DNA from: Xanthomonas citri pv. mangiferaeindicae
GTDB taxonomy: Bacteria; Pseudomonadota; Gammaproteobacteria; Xanthomonadales; Xanthomonadaceae
Assembly (NCBI GenBank): GCA_002240395.1
Contig: CP016836.1
Location: 905,001 to 969,000, forward strand
Direction of reading: 5' to 3'
DNA: 64,000 bases
Part shown: positions 28,735 to 39,011 of the stretch, in pieces
How the letters are laid out: each line of letters starts with the position of its first letter
Numbering within the stretch: position 1 is the first letter of the stretch
Position numbers and translations under genes: made by a program
Notes under the pieces: generated by a model
Database searches by the model: none
What the model saw: only the letters and a program-made list of their open reading frames with translations
What the model was told of the DNA's origin: nothing

Positions 28735-31700
28735 TCACTTCCGCGCCTCCCCGACAGGAGCGGCCGGATCCCTGCTTGCTTCCACCCGGGTCTTGGCCCG
28801 GACCTGCGGGCTCAGACGTCCCGAGAGCGCATCGAACACCGACTGCGCGCGGCGCAGGCCCAGGTCGACGTTGTAGGCGTGCGAACCGCGCACGTCGGTA
28901 TGGCCCACGATGCCGACCGTCCCGCCACCCAGCGCTTCGAGGCGCTGGGCGACTGCGTCGAGCAGCGCTTCGAACTCCGGCCGGATGGCCGCCTTGTCGG
29001 TGTCGAACAACACGGTGCCCAGCAACACACCGCCGTTACCGACGCCGGCCACCATCGCGTGCGGATCTTCGACCCGCGTCCGCATTTCGACGGTCAGCGC
29101 AGCTGCCGCGTCCGGTGCGACCCGCGACTGCAGTGCGTCGCGGACCGCCGCCGCCCGGGCGAAGGCGAGCGCTTCGTGCTCGCCCTCACCGGTGACGACC
29201 ACCCGGCCACCGCGGTAGCGGTCGATCTGCCCGGCCATCGCCTCGATCGCCGGCAGATACGCCTCGCGCAGTTCGCTGCTGTCCGGGGCGAAGAACACTT
29301 CGCCCAGTTCCAGCTCCACCGCCTCGCGGCCACCCTGCAACTCGATCACCGGCAACTTGACGCCGAAGTCGAAGCGCACCGGCAGACCCGGCGTCACGCG
29401 CCGCACCAGCGGATTGGCGGTCGTGAACTCGGCGCCCGGCGGCAGCGTGGACGGATCCACCTTCAGGATGAAGTTGCGCCCGTGCATCGCGTTGCCGCCC
29501 GGCACGTCCACCAGGTGATAGCGGCCGTACTGGTCGGTCTCGATCAGCAGACCTTCCACCGACGCAATCCGCACGCCCGGGATGCCGCGCTCATCGATCC
29601 CGCTGTTGGCGATCACGTACTCGACCACCAAGCCATCTGCCTCCTGCATCACACGTCGCGTAACGGTCGGCTCGGCCGCGGACAGGCCCTTGGCCGCCTC
29701 GCCCTCGCGTTCCACCTGCGTGCTGCCGTCGGCCGCCATGCGCACGGTCACGCCCTGGGCGCTGGTGAGCACGAAGTCCCCGGCGAACGTCGCCGAGCGC
29801 AAACGCTGACGAATGACCACCTGGTGCGCCTCGACCGGATCACCGACCGACTGCCGGCCCGTGATCGTGCCCAGCGCCATCCCGTGCAGCAGCGGCGCGC
29901 TGGCGTCGGCGACCGGCTGCGGTCCTTCGCCGCGGTCGATCGTGGTCGAGCCGGCAACATAGGCCTCCGGCGCGAACCCGCCTTGCACCCGAACATCGGT
30001 TAGCACGGCACTCGCCTGCCAGCCATCGCCATTGCGATCGTCGAACACCGTGCCGAACACCAGGCTGTCGTCGAGCAGCGGATCGAACGCGGTCCCGACC
30101 TGGGCGGTGGCGATGTTCGACAGCGGCACGCCGCTCTCGCTCTGCGCCACGGCCTGGTTGATGTGGGAACCGGCACGGATGCCTGCGCCCACACGCAGCA
30201 GGTAGCTGATGCTCATGGTGTCGCCCGGCGCAAGGTCGAGGCTGGAGATGCGGATCGGGTTGTGACCCGACACCGCCAGCGCCCGGCCGTCGCCACTCGA
30301 CAGCGAACCGTCGACGTAGCTGAAGCCCTGCGGCGGCGTATCGAGGACATGCGCCCCGGTCACCATCGCGTTGCTCACGTTCTCCACCGTCAGCGTGTAA
30401 CGCACCAGATCGCCGACCTTGACCTCGCGCACGGCCACCGACTTGGTGATGCGCAGCGGGGCCTCGCCCTGGACCTTCACCGTCACCGTCGCGGTGTCGC
30501 ACACCGGCGCCGGGTAGGAGGTGTCGCAGACGCGGTACACGAAGCTGTCCTCACCGTTGTAGCCGAATGCCGGCGTGTAGCTGCAGGTGCCGTTCGCACA
30601 GCTCACCTGGCCGTGCTGCGGCGGGGTCAGGATGGTCACCGAGCCCGGATCGAGCGGCGCCCCCGTGCTGGTGTCGTTGTCGACCACCACCACCGGCGTC
30701 GGCACACCCGGCTCCGCAGTCCCGGCATCGTCATCGATCGCCTCGACGATGTTCGGACGCACCGTGACCGTCACCGTGGCCGTCGCGCAGTTCTCCGGGT
30801 TGGTGATCTCGCAGATCCGGTACTCGAAGCTGTCGTCGCCCGAGAAGCCGGGGTTGGGCGTGTAGACCACTGTCCCGTCGGGCTGGATCACGATGCTGCC
30901 GTTCGCAGGCGGCGTGAGCTCCACGACCGTGACGTCGTCGGCATCGACCGGCACCCCGTTGAGGGTGTCGTTGTCGAGCACCGGGATCGTGACCGGCGTG
31001 TTCTGATCGGTCGTCGTGCTGTCGTCGGCAGCCGTGATCTCCGGCGCCTCGATCACCACCGTGACGCTGGCGGTATCGCAGTTTTCGGGATTGAGCACCT
31101 CACAGATCGTGTACTCGAAGCTGTAGCTGCCTGCCGGGGTCCCCGGCGTGACACCGACCACACCCGTCGACGGATCCACCACGATGCCCGGGGGCAGCGT
31201 GCCGACCGTGATCGTCACCGTGTCCGGCGTCGCGGGCACGCCGTTGAGCGTGTCGTTGTCCAGCAGGTTGCCGACCGACGGATCGCCCGTGGCACCGTTG
31301 ACCGGGCCGTAGTTGTCGTCGTTGGCCACGATCTCGGCCGCCTCGACTTCCACCGTCACCGTCGCGGTGTCGCAGTTGTCGGGGTTGAGGACCTCACAGA
31401 TCGTGTATTCAAAGGTGTAGCTGCCCGCCGGGGTGCCCGGCGAAACGCCGACCACACCCGTCGACGGATCCACCACGATGCCCGGGGGCAACGTGCCGAC
31501 CGTGATCGTCACCGTGTCCGGCGTCGCGGGCACGCCGTTGAGCGTGTCGTTGTCCAGCACGTTGCCGACCGACGGATCGCCCGTGGCACCGTTGACCGGG
31601 CCGTAGTTGTCGTCGGTGGCCACGATCTCGGCCGCCTCGACTTCCACCGTCACCGTCGCGGTGTCGCAGTTGTCGGGGTTGAGGACCTCACAGATCGTGT

Positions 31701-34700
31701 ATTCAAAGGTGTAGCTGCCCGCCGGGGTGCCCGGCGCGACGCCGACCACACCCGTCGACGGATCCACCACGATGCCCGTGGGCAACGTGCCGACCGTGAT
31801 CGTCACCGTGTCCGGCGTCGCGGGCACGCCGTTGAGCGTGTCGTTGTCCAGCAGGTTGCCGACCGACGGATCGCCCGTGGCACCGTTGACCGGGCCGTAG
31901 TTGTCGTCGTTGGCCACGATCTCGGCCGCCTCGACTTCCACCGTCACCGTCGCGGTGTCGCAGTTGTCGGGGTTGAGGACCTCACAGATCGTGTATTCAA
32001 AGGTGTAGCTGCCCGCCGGGGTGCCCGGCGAAACGCCGACCACACCCGTCGACGGATCCACCACGATGCCCGGGGGCAACGTGCCGACCGTAATCGTCAC
32101 CGTGTCCGGCGTCGCGGGCACGCCGTTGAGCGTGTCGTTGTCCAGCACGTTGCCGACCGACGGATTGCCGGTGGCACCGTTGACCGGGCCGAAGTTGTCG
32201 TCGGTGGCCACGATCTCGGCCGCTTCGACCACCACGGTCACCGTCGCGGTGTCGCAGTTGTCGGGGTTGAGCAACTCGCAGATGGTGTACTCGAAGGTGT
32301 ACGTGCCTGCCGGGGTGCCCGGCGAAACGCCGACCACACCCGTCGACGGATCCACCACGACGCCCACACGCAGCTCGCCGACCGTGATCTTCACCGTGTC
32401 GATGGTCGCCGGCACGCCGTTGAGCGTGTCGTTGTCCAGGATGGTGCCGACCGACGGATTGCCGGTGGCACCGTTGACCGGGCCGTAGCTGTCGTCGTTG
32501 GCCACGATCTCGGCCGCCTCGACCACCACCGTCACCGTCGCGGTGTCGCAGTTGGACGGATTGAGCACTTCGCAGATCGTGTAGTCGAAGGTGTAGCTAC
32601 CCGCCGGGGTGCCCGGCGAAACGCCGACCACACCCGTCGACGGATCCACCACGATGCCCGTGGGCAGCGTGCCGACCGTGATCGTCACCGTGTCGATGGT
32701 CGCCGGCACGCCGTTGAGCGTGTCGTTGTCCAGGAGGTTGCCCACCGACGGGTCACCCGTCGCACCGTTGACCGGGCCATAGCTGTCGTCGTTGGCCACG
32801 ATCTCGGCCGCCTCGACCACCACCGTCACCGTCGCGGTGTCGCAGTTGGCCGGGTTGAGCACCTCGCAGATCGTGTAGTCGAAGGTGTAGCTGCCTGCCG
32901 GGGTGCCCGGCGCAACGCCGACCACACCCGTCGACGGATCTACCACGATGCCCGTGGGCAGCGTGCCAAGCGTGATCGTCACCGTGTCCGGTGTTGCCGG
33001 CACGCCATTGAGCGTGTCGTTGTCCAGAATGGTGCCGACCGACGGGTTGCCGGTGGCGCCGTTGACCGGGCCATAGCTGTCGTCGTTGGCCACGATCTCG
33101 TACGGCGTCACGTCGATGGTGACCGACGGCTGACAGGCGGCGGACGTATCGCCGGCCGGGCAGACCGCCGGCTCATCGGTGGTGATGACGGCGGTGTTGA
33201 CCACCTGGCCGGCATTCACGTCGGCCTGGGTCACCACGTAGGTGCCCGTCAGCACGCAGCTCGCACCTGGGGCCAGGCTGGCGCAGACCAGGCTCGACGG
33301 CGTGATGCGGTCGTCCCGCACCTCCACATTACCCAGGCTCACCGTGCCGGTATTGGTCGCGGTGATGGTGTAGGTCAGCGTGTCGCCGAGGGTGACGGTG
33401 CCGCTGCCATCCTCGTCGGCGTTGCCGGCCAGCGCCTTGTTGGTCGCCATGCCGGGGTTGCGCTCGATGGTGACGTCTTCCTCGTCCGGCGGGCTCGTCG
33501 TCGTGCCGCCGCCCGGCGTCGTGCCGGTCGCGGTCGCGGTGTTGAGCACTTCGCCCGCGTCGACTTCCGCCTGCGTGATCGTGTGCGTGCCGGTGCAGGT
33601 CGTGCTCGCACCCGGCGCCAGCGTCGTCACCGGGCACACGGCCGCGGCGTCGAGCTTGTCATCGTCGATCGCGATATTGGCAATCGTCACGTTGCCGGTG
33701 TTGGTCACCAGGAACGCGTACGCAATCGTGCTGCCGGCGGTGTTGCCGCTCGGCGTGCTCGCGGTCTTGACCACCGCCAGCGACGGCGTGGTCTCGAGCG
33801 TCACGTCCTCTTCGTCCGGCGGGCTCGTCGTCGTGCCGCCGCCCGGCGTCGTGCCGGTCGCGGTCGCGGTGTTGAGCACTTCGCCCGCGTCGACTTCCGC
33901 CTGAGTGATCGTGTGCGTGCCGGTGCAGGTCGTGCTCGCACCCGGGGCCAGCGTCGTCACCGGGCACACGGCCGCGGCGTCGAGCTTGTCGTCATCGATC
34001 GCGATGTTGGCGATGGTCACGTTGCCGGTGTTGGTCACCAGGAACGAATACGCAATCGTGCTGCCGGCGGTGTTGCCGCTCGGCGTACCTGCGGTCTTGA
34101 CCACCGTCAGCGACGGCGTGGTCTCGAGCGTCACGTCTTCTTCGTCCGGCGGGCTCGTCGTCGTGCCGCCACCCGGCGTCGTGCCGGTCGCGGTCGCGGT
34201 GTTGAGCACTTCGCCCGCGTCGACTTCCGCCTGCGTGATCGTGTGCGTGCCGGTGCAGGTCGTGTTCGCACCCGGGGCCAGCGTCGTCACCGGGCACACG
34301 GCCGCGGCGTCGAGCTGCGCGTCATCGATCGCGATGTTGGCGATGGTCACGTTGCCGGTGTTGGTCACCAGGAACGCGTACGCAATCGTGCTGCCGGCGG
34401 TGTTGCCGCTCGGCGTGCTCGCGGTCTTGACCACCGTCAGCGACGGCGTGGTCTCGAGCGTCACGTCCTCTTCGTCCGGCGGGCTCGTCGTCGTGCCGCC
34501 GCCCGGCGTCGTGCCGGTCGCGGTCGCGGTGTTGAGCACTTCGCCCGCGTCGACTTCCGCCTGCGTGATCGTGTGCGTGCCGGTGCAGGTCGTGCTCGCA
34601 CCCGGGGCCAGCGTCGTCACCGGGCACACGGCCGCGGCGTCGAGCTTGTCATCGTCGATCGCGATATTGGCAATCGTCACGTTGCCGGTGTTGGTCACCA

Positions 34701-37700
34701 GGAACGCGTACGCAATCGTGCTGCCGGCGGTGTTGCCGCTCGGCGTGCTCGCGGTCTTGACCACCGTCAGCGACGGCGTGGTCTCGAGCGTCACGTCCTC
34801 TTCGTCCGGCGGGCTCGTCGTCGTGCCGCCACCCGGCGTCGTGCCGGTCGCGGTCGCGGTGTTGAGCACTTCGCCAGCGTCGACTTCCGCCTGCGTGATC
34901 GTGTGCGTGCCGGTGCAGGTCGTGCTCGCACCCGGCGCCAGCGTCGTCACCGGGCACACGGCCGCGGCGTCGAGCTGCGCGTCATCGATCGCGATGTTGG
35001 CGATGGTCACGTTGCCGGTGTTGGTCACCAGGAACGCGTACGCAATCGTGCTGCCGGCGGTGTTGCCGCTCGGCGTGCTCGCGGTCTTGACCACCGTCAG
35101 CGACGGCGTGGTCTCGAGCGTCACGTCCTCTTCGTCCGGCGGGCTCGTCGTCGTGCCGCCGCCCGGCGTCGTGCCGGTCGCGGTCGCGGTGTTGAGCACT
35201 TCGCCCGCATCGACTTCCGCCTGCGTGATCGTGTGCGTGCCGGTGCAGGTCGTGCTCGCACCCGGCGCCAGCGTCGTCACCGGGCACACGGCCGCGGCGT
35301 CGAGCTTGTCGTCGTCGATCGCGATATTGGCAATCGTCACGTTGCCGGTGTTGGTCACCAGGAACGCGTACGCAATCGTGCTGCCGGCGGTGTTGCCGCT
35401 CGGCGTGCTCGCGGTCTTGACCACCGTCAGCGACGGATCGGGCGTCTCGGTAGGAATCTCGATCGTCGGCTGGCAGGCGGCGGCGGTCGAACCGGCCGGA
35501 CAGACCTGGGGCGTGTCGGGCGTGGTGACGATCGCGGTATTGCGGATCGTGCCTGCATCCGCATCGGCCTGGGTCACCGTGTAGGTGCCCACCAGGGCGC
35601 AGCTGTCACCCACCGTCAGCGGTGCGCAGGTGATGCTGTCCGGCGTGATGCGCGCGTCGGCCACCGTCACGGTGGGCAGCGTGACGTTGCCACTGTTGGT
35701 GACCGTCACGGTGTAGGTCAGCACATCGCCCACGGCCACCGGGCCGGCCGGCGTCGCACCATTGACTGCCGTCAATGCCTTGGTCGAGGTGACCGCCGGC
35801 TCGACGTCGATCAGCGTGGTTTCGTCGCAGTCGTTACCGGCCGCGGCGCAGTCGATGCCATTGACCGTGACCGAGTTGACGATCTGGTTGACCGTGGCCG
35901 GCGTGCCGACATCGATCTGCACCACGAACGAGAACACGGTGCTTTGACCCGGCAGCACATTGCGCGACTCGGTGTTGACGCAGTTGGCGCCGGTGCAGGT
36001 GAAGTCGTCCGCCGTCGCGCCATGCAGGGTGTCGGCCGGCACGGTCTCGACGACGTCGCCCGCGAACACGGTCGCGGCCTGGGTGCCGCCGACGTGGCGG
36101 ACCTCGATCGCATAGCCCAGCAGGTCGCCCGGCGCGGCCGATTCGCCCGCAGCCACGGGCAGGCCGTTGCGGGTGATCGAGGCCAGCGTCTTGGTGACCT
36201 GCAGCTGTGCAGGCGCGATGGTCGGGAAGCTGCACGAGGCAAGGTCGCGACCTGCCCCGCTGGCCGATGCGCCGACTTGCGACATCGTGCCGTTGGTCAG
36301 ATCCATTGCGTAGTAGGCGCCGGTGGTGTTGACGACCACGTAGAGCAGACCGTCTGCGCCGAACGCCGCGCCTGCGTAGTTCACACCCGACGGTGCGCCG
36401 GTGAAGGTCTGCTGGCGGGTCGCGGTGCCCGCGTCGACATCGACGCGATACAGGTCGTTGCCGGCCACCAGCCAGCCCACGCCCGCATTGTCGAACGCGA
36501 TGTCGCCCGAGCCGAAGTCGCTCGGCGCCACGTCGTAGGTCAGGGTGCTCTGCCCGCCGAGCCGATAGCCGTAGTCGCCGTCGCGCTCGATACGGTACAT
36601 CTGCGCCGTCGCCCCAGCGCCTGCGCGGGTCGCGGCCGTAATCAGATAGCCCACGCCGGCCTGGGTCATGCCCGCACGCGGCAGATTGGCGTTGATCGTC
36701 ACACCAGTGCGATACCAGCCGGGGCTGGTGGGATGCGTCGGGTCATAGGCCCAGATCGTGTTGCCGCCCGCCTGGTGGAACAGCAGACGGGTCCGACCGG
36801 TCGGATCGACCATCAGCGCATTGAGGTCACCGGAGACCGCGAAGTCCAGACCAGCAACACGGGTGTCGGCGGCCGATCCCGGCGAGTACTGATAGATGCC
36901 GACGCCGTTGACGATGTTGAAGAAACCGCCATCTGTCGGGCAGAACCCGATCTCCTCGGCTGACGGGACGACCGGACCGATCACATTGGCGTCTGCCTCG
37001 CCCTCGACATCCTGCGGCAAGGGCACGGTCTGGGCGTTGTGGCGCACCGAAACGACGTTGCGGATGGACTCGCCAGTCGGCGCCGCGGTATTGACGCGCA
37101 CGCGGAACGACATCTGTGCCGATTGGGCAGGCGAGAGCATGCCGCCCGCCGAGCCGGTGGCGCCGGTACCGATCCGGAACACGACGCGATTGTTGACGGC
37201 ATCGAACTCGGCGATGTCGTCGCCCACCGCATCGGACATGCTGCCGGTGGTCGCATCGGCCGCATTGGTGAGCACCCGCAACGAACCCGGCACATAAGTG
37301 GTGTTGGCCGGAATCGGGTCAGTGACGACCACGTTGGTCGCGCCGTCCTGGCCGTTGTTGGTGAACGAGACGATGTACTCGACCTCTTCGCCCTGGCGGA
37401 CTTCGCTGGTCGGCCCGAGCACCTCGCCCGAAGGCACGCGACGGGCCTGCTTGGTCAGCGAGGTGACGAGGTCAGGAAAGAAGATGTCGGTCGCAAAAAC
37501 CAGCGCATGCGGGAAGTAGGCGTCTCCGGTGCTGGTGAACTGCAGCGTCGCGCCGGTGGCGCCGTTGCGCAGACGCGGGCGGTTGGCATTGGCGGCGTTA
37601 TTGGAGATATCGACCAGTTTCAGGTCGACTGCGAACTGATTGACGTAGTCGGGATTCTTGGCAGTGAAGCGCTGGCCCAGGCGGCTGATGCCACTGTTCC

Positions 37701-38607
37701 AGAAGTTATTGGCCTCGCTCTGCGCATCGCTGAGCGCGCCGCCATTGAGCACGTCCGTGCCAGTGAGCCTGAATTGGTCGCCGACGATGCCGCCGTCGCC
37801 TTCCCACACAAGCGCGCCCATGTAGGCGGTGAACTCGCCGCTTTGCGGAGTCAACAGGCCGGTGACCGTGACCGACTGCGAGTTGCTGCCATTGACGTAG
37901 CCAGCATCGCCGTCGAACACCATCAGGCGCCGATAGGGCTTGCTGTCGTGCTCGTAGAGCACGATCAGCGCCCAACCACCGTATTGGCCCAGGCTCCCGC
38001 CGTTGTTGACGTTCCCGATGCGGCCGATGTCCGAGGTCAGTCCGCCCGCAGCATAGGTGCCGGCGCCCGCGGACGCGACCAGCGCGGTGACATCGCGGTA
38101 GGCCGTGTAAGGACGGCTACCCGCGTCGCCCTGGCTGGGGAAGGTGTTGAGGTCGCTGGCCGTGATCGCCTGATAGTTGCCGGAAGGAGTCCGGAACTGC
38201 AGCGTGCCGCGGGCCGTGTTGTTCTCGGCCGATCGGCCGCCCCAGTAGAGGCCGGCCGAAAGCACGCGCGCGCCGCTGGGCAGGCTCAGGGTCGCGGTCG
38301 AGGAGTTCTGCGGCACGCCGGCGGGCAACCGATTGCCCTCAACGTTGACGAACTGCATCGCCATGTTGGAGCCGTTGTTGAGGCCGCTGTTGGACTGGTC
38401 GCAGCTGGCGCAGGTCAACAGCGCGTTGCCGATCATCTCGACGTCGCCGCGCGCATTGAAGCTGTGCCGCTCGTTGAGCTGCGCCTGTGCCACGCCTTGC
38501 GCGAGCAGCAGGACGCAGATGGCCATCAGCCATCGTGCCCGCCCCGTCAACACGCGGCGGATCCCCGCCACGATCCGGTTGTTCGTCTGCCCATCTTGCT
38601 GGCTCAT
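28735..38607 (-). CDS. Giant secreted repeat protein with DUF11/Ig-like arrays and OmpA domain
   Basis: 3290 residues from the ATG at 38607, preceded by AAGGGG. The n-region is long and the signal is RARWLMAICVLLLAQGVAQAQ. The N-terminal ~350 residues (DVEMIGNALLTCASC, SAGLYWGG) form an unassigned domain. A DUF11 domain follows near 380 and a beta-propeller-like stretch near 560-800. Six 110-residue repeats (about 1055-1715) have the KTASTPSGNTAGSTIAYAF motif. Seven 98-residue repeats (about 1836-2522) have GPVNGATG and LDNDTLNGVP. Two Ig/cadherin-like domains, another DUF11, and a C-terminal OmpA-like domain (GHTDVRGSHAYNVDLGLRRAQ) close the protein. Likely a peptidoglycan-anchored surface adhesin or filament. 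Paired Cys in each repeat suggest disulfides. Confidence 0.85.
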   Translation of the reverse strand: MSQQDGQTNNRIVAGIRRVLTGRARWLMAICVLLLAQGVAQAQLNERHSFNARGDVEMIGNALLTCASCDQSNSGLNNGSNMAMQFVNVEGNRLPAGVPQNSSTATLSLPSGARVLSAGLYWGGRSAENNTARGTLQFRTPSGNYQAITASDLNTFPSQGDAGSRPYTAYRDVTALVASAGAGTYAAGGLTSDIGRIGNVNNGGSLGQYGGWALIVLYEHDSKPYRRLMVFDGDAGYVNGSNSQSVTVTGLLTPQSGEFTAYMGALVWEGDGGIVGDQFRLTGTDVLNGGALSDAQSEANNFWNSGISRLGQRFTAKNPDYVNQFAVDLKLVDISNNAANANRPRLRNGATGATLQFTSTGDAYFPHALVFATDIFFPDLVTSLTKQARRVPSGEVLGPTSEVRQGEEVEYIVSFTNNGQDGATNVVVTDPIPANTTYVPGSLRVLTNAADATTGSMSDAVGDDIAEFDAVNNRVVFRIGTGATGSAGGMLSPAQSAQMSFRVRVNTAAPTGESIRNVVSVRHNAQTVPLPQDVEGEADANVIGPVVPSAEEIGFCPTDGGFFNIVNGVGIYQYSPGSAADTRVAGLDFAVSGDLNALMVDPTGRTRLLFHQAGGNTIWAYDPTHPTSPGWYRTGVTINANLPRAGMTQAGVGYLITAATRAGAGATAQMYRIERDGDYGYRLGGQSTLTYDVAPSDFGSGDIAFDNAGVGWLVAGNDLYRVDVDAGTATRQQTFTGAPSGVNYAGAAFGADGLLYVVVNTTGAYYAMDLTNGTMSQVGASASGAGRDLASCSFPTIAPAQLQVTKTLASITRNGLPVAAGESAAPGDLLGYAIEVRHVGGTQAATVFAGDVVETVPADTLHGATADDFTCTGANCVNTESRNVLPGQSTVFSFVVQIDVGTPATVNQIVNSVTVNGIDCAAAGNDCDETTLIDVEPAVTSTKALTAVNGATPAGPVAVGDVLTYTVTVTNSGNVTLPTVTVADARITPDSITCAPLTVGDSCALVGTYTVTQADADAGTIRNTAIVTTPDTPQVCPAGSTAAACQPTIEIPTETPDPSLTVVKTASTPSGNTAGSTIAYAFLVTNTGNVTIANIAIDDDKLDAAAVCPVTTLAPGASTTCTGTHTITQAEVDAGEVLNTATATGTTPGGGTTTSPPDEEDVTLETTPSLTVVKTASTPSGNTAGSTIAYAFLVTNTGNVTIANIAIDDAQLDAAAVCPVTTLAPGASTTCTGTHTITQAEVDAGEVLNTATATGTTPGGGTTTSPPDEEDVTLETTPSLTVVKTASTPSGNTAGSTIAYAFLVTNTGNVTIANIAIDDDKLDAAAVCPVTTLAPGASTTCTGTHTITQAEVDAGEVLNTATATGTTPGGGTTTSPPDEEDVTLETTPSLTVVKTASTPSGNTAGSTIAYAFLVTNTGNVTIANIAIDDAQLDAAAVCPVTTLAPGANTTCTGTHTITQAEVDAGEVLNTATATGTTPGGGTTTSPPDEEDVTLETTPSLTVVKTAGTPSGNTAGSTIAYSFLVTNTGNVTIANIAIDDDKLDAAAVCPVTTLAPGASTTCTGTHTITQAEVDAGEVLNTATATGTTPGGGTTTSPPDEEDVTLETTPSLAVVKTASTPSGNTAGSTIAYAFLVTNTGNVTIANIAIDDDKLDAAAVCPVTTLAPGASTTCTGTHTITQAEVDAGEVLNTATATGTTPGGGTTTSPPDEEDVTIERNPGMATNKALAGNADEDGSGTVTLGDTLTYTITATNTGTVSLGNVEVRDDRITPSSLVCASLAPGASCVLTGTYVVTQADVNAGQVVNTAVITTDEPAVCPAGDTSAACQPSVTIDVTPYEIVANDDSYGPVNGATGNPSVGTILDNDTLNGVPATPDTVTITLGTLPTGIVVDPSTGVVGVAPGTPAGSYTFDYTICEVLNPANCDTATVTVVVEAAEIVANDDSYGPVNGATGDPSVGNLLDNDTLNGVPATIDTVTITVGTLPTGIVVDPSTGVVGVSPGTPAGSYTFDYTICEVLNPSNCDTATVTVVVEAAEIVANDDSYGPVNGATGNPSVGTILDNDTLNGVPATIDTVKITVGELRVGVVVDPSTGVVGVSPGTPAGTYTFEYTICELLNPDNCDTATVTVVVEAAEIVATDDNFGPVNGATGNPSVGNVLDNDTLNGVPATPDTVTITVGTLPPGIVVDPSTGVVGVSPGTPAGSYTFEYTICEVLNPDNCDTATVTVEVEAAEIVANDDNYGPVNGATGDPSVGNLLDNDTLNGVPATPDTVTITVGTLPTGIVVDPSTGVVGVAPGTPAGSYTFEYTICEVLNPDNCDTATVTVEVEAAEIVATDDNYGPVNGATGDPSVGNVLDNDTLNGVPATPDTVTITVGTLPPGIVVDPSTGVVGVSPGTPAGSYTFEYTICEVLNPDNCDTATVTVEVEAAEIVANDDNYGPVNGATGDPSVGNLLDNDTLNGVPATPDTVTITVGTLPPGIVVDPSTGVVGVTPGTPAGSYSFEYTICEVLNPENCDTASVTVVIEAPEITAADDSTTTDQNTPVTIPVLDNDTLNGVPVDADDVTVVELTPPANGSIVIQPDGTVVYTPNPGFSGDDSFEYRICEITNPENCATATVTVTVRPNIVEAIDDDAGTAEPGVPTPVVVVDNDTSTGAPLDPGSVTILTPPQHGQVSCANGTCSYTPAFGYNGEDSFVYRVCDTSYPAPVCDTATVTVKVQGEAPLRITKSVAVREVKVGDLVRYTLTVENVSNAMVTGAHVLDTPPQGFSYVDGSLSSGDGRALAVSGHNPIRISSLDLAPGDTMSISYLLRVGAGIRAGSHINQAVAQSESGVPLSNIATAQVGTAFDPLLDDSLVFGTVFDDRNGDGWQASAVLTDVRVQGGFAPEAYVAGSTTIDRGEGPQPVADASAPLLHGMALGTITGRQSVGDPVEAHQVVIRQRLRSATFAGDFVLTSAQGVTVRMAADGSTQVEREGEAAKGLSAAEPTVTRRVMQEADGLVVEYVIANSGIDERGIPGVRIASVEGLLIETDQYGRYHLVDVPGGNAMHGRNFILKVDPSTLPPGAEFTTANPLVRRVTPGLPVRFDFGVKLPVIELQGGREAVELELGEVFFAPDSSELREAYLPAIEAMAGQIDRYRGGRVVVTGEGEHEALAFARAAAVRDALQSRVAPDAAAALTVEMRTRVEDPHAMVAGVGNGGVLLGTVLFDTDKAAIRPEFEALLDAVAQRLEALGGGTVGIVGHTDVRGSHAYNVDLGLRRAQSVFDALSGRLSPQVRAKTRVEASRDPAAPVGEARK
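31042..33099 (-). repeat. Seven tandem 294-bp repeats (98 residues each)
   Basis: Seven in-frame copies, each EIVANDDxYGPVNGATG...LDNDTLNGVPATPDTV...VVDPSTGVVGV...NCDTATVTV. Differences are few (for example NLL/NVL/TIL before DNDTLN, and PTG/PPG). Copies 4 to 7 are the most alike; copy 3 is most diverged (GELRVGVVVD). The fold is probably Ig-like. Confidence 0.92.
33461..35440 (-). repeat. Six tandem 330-bp repeats (110 residues each), nearly identical
   Basis: Six in-frame DUF11-like copies. They are almost identical apart from a DDK/DAQ switch before LDAAAVCP (order DDK, DAQ, DDK, DAQ, DDK, DDK) and single changes such as AST/ANT, AYA/AYS and SLT/SLA. Synonymous positions are also nearly unchanged, which indicates recent expansion or gene conversion. 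Confidence 0.93.
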
Positions 38608-39011
38608 GCCCTGCCCCTTCGCTCTTCGTTCGGTCCGCGACCGCAACCCGCGGTCTCGTCGCTGCCAGGCGCGCGCTGATGCGCCGACATGCACGAACGG
38701 AAGGCGCAGGCCTTCCGCCGCGATGTCGGCGGCAGATCGCACGGTTGTTTGGCGCCGCACGCGGCGCACCCCTGGACAACGGCCGGCATTAGACGGCAAG
38801 GCGCGCGGGGATACACGCACGCTTGCTCACCATTTATTTCACGGAAAACTCACATCGCTGAGCAGGGAGCCGCGGCAAGCGGCCATGCGGCCTCGATCGG
38901 CGGGCTCCGACGCTCGAACGATATCGATCGCAGCACCGTTGCAGCACTGCAAATGGCGGCGCCGATCGCGCCCGCGCGGCCGCCGCGCCACGCGGGCGGC
39001 CGTGCACCGGA
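38608..39011. other. 404-nt intergenic region between glmU end and the giant gene
   Basis: No gene is seen. The stretch is the leader of the giant repeat gene and the downstream end of glmU. It has a hairpin GGAAGGC-GCAG-GCCTTCC (38699-38716) and, on the minus strand, an AT-rich patch (GAAATAAATGG, about 38828-38838) that is the best candidate for a -10 region, with a TGTGA half-site just upstream. I cannot assign a full promoter. Confidence 0.4.

Noticed and set aside
31042..35440. Regular repeats considered as a possible CRISPR array.
   Set aside because: The units are 294 and 330 bp, contiguous and in frame. There are no short repeats with unique spacers and no cas genes.
33905..35584. 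A second plus-strand open frame of repeated Val/Ser/Pro-rich units over the 330-bp repeats.
   Set aside because: It mirrors the minus-strand repeats in an opposite frame. The real frame has a signal peptide, DUF11 features and an OmpA end.
30163..36963. A 2266-codon open frame on the plus strand opposite the giant repeat gene, rich in Arg/His/Asp.
   Set aside because: It is antisense to a clearly real secreted protein, has no start context and no recognisable domain. Its length comes from the repeat units and high GC content.
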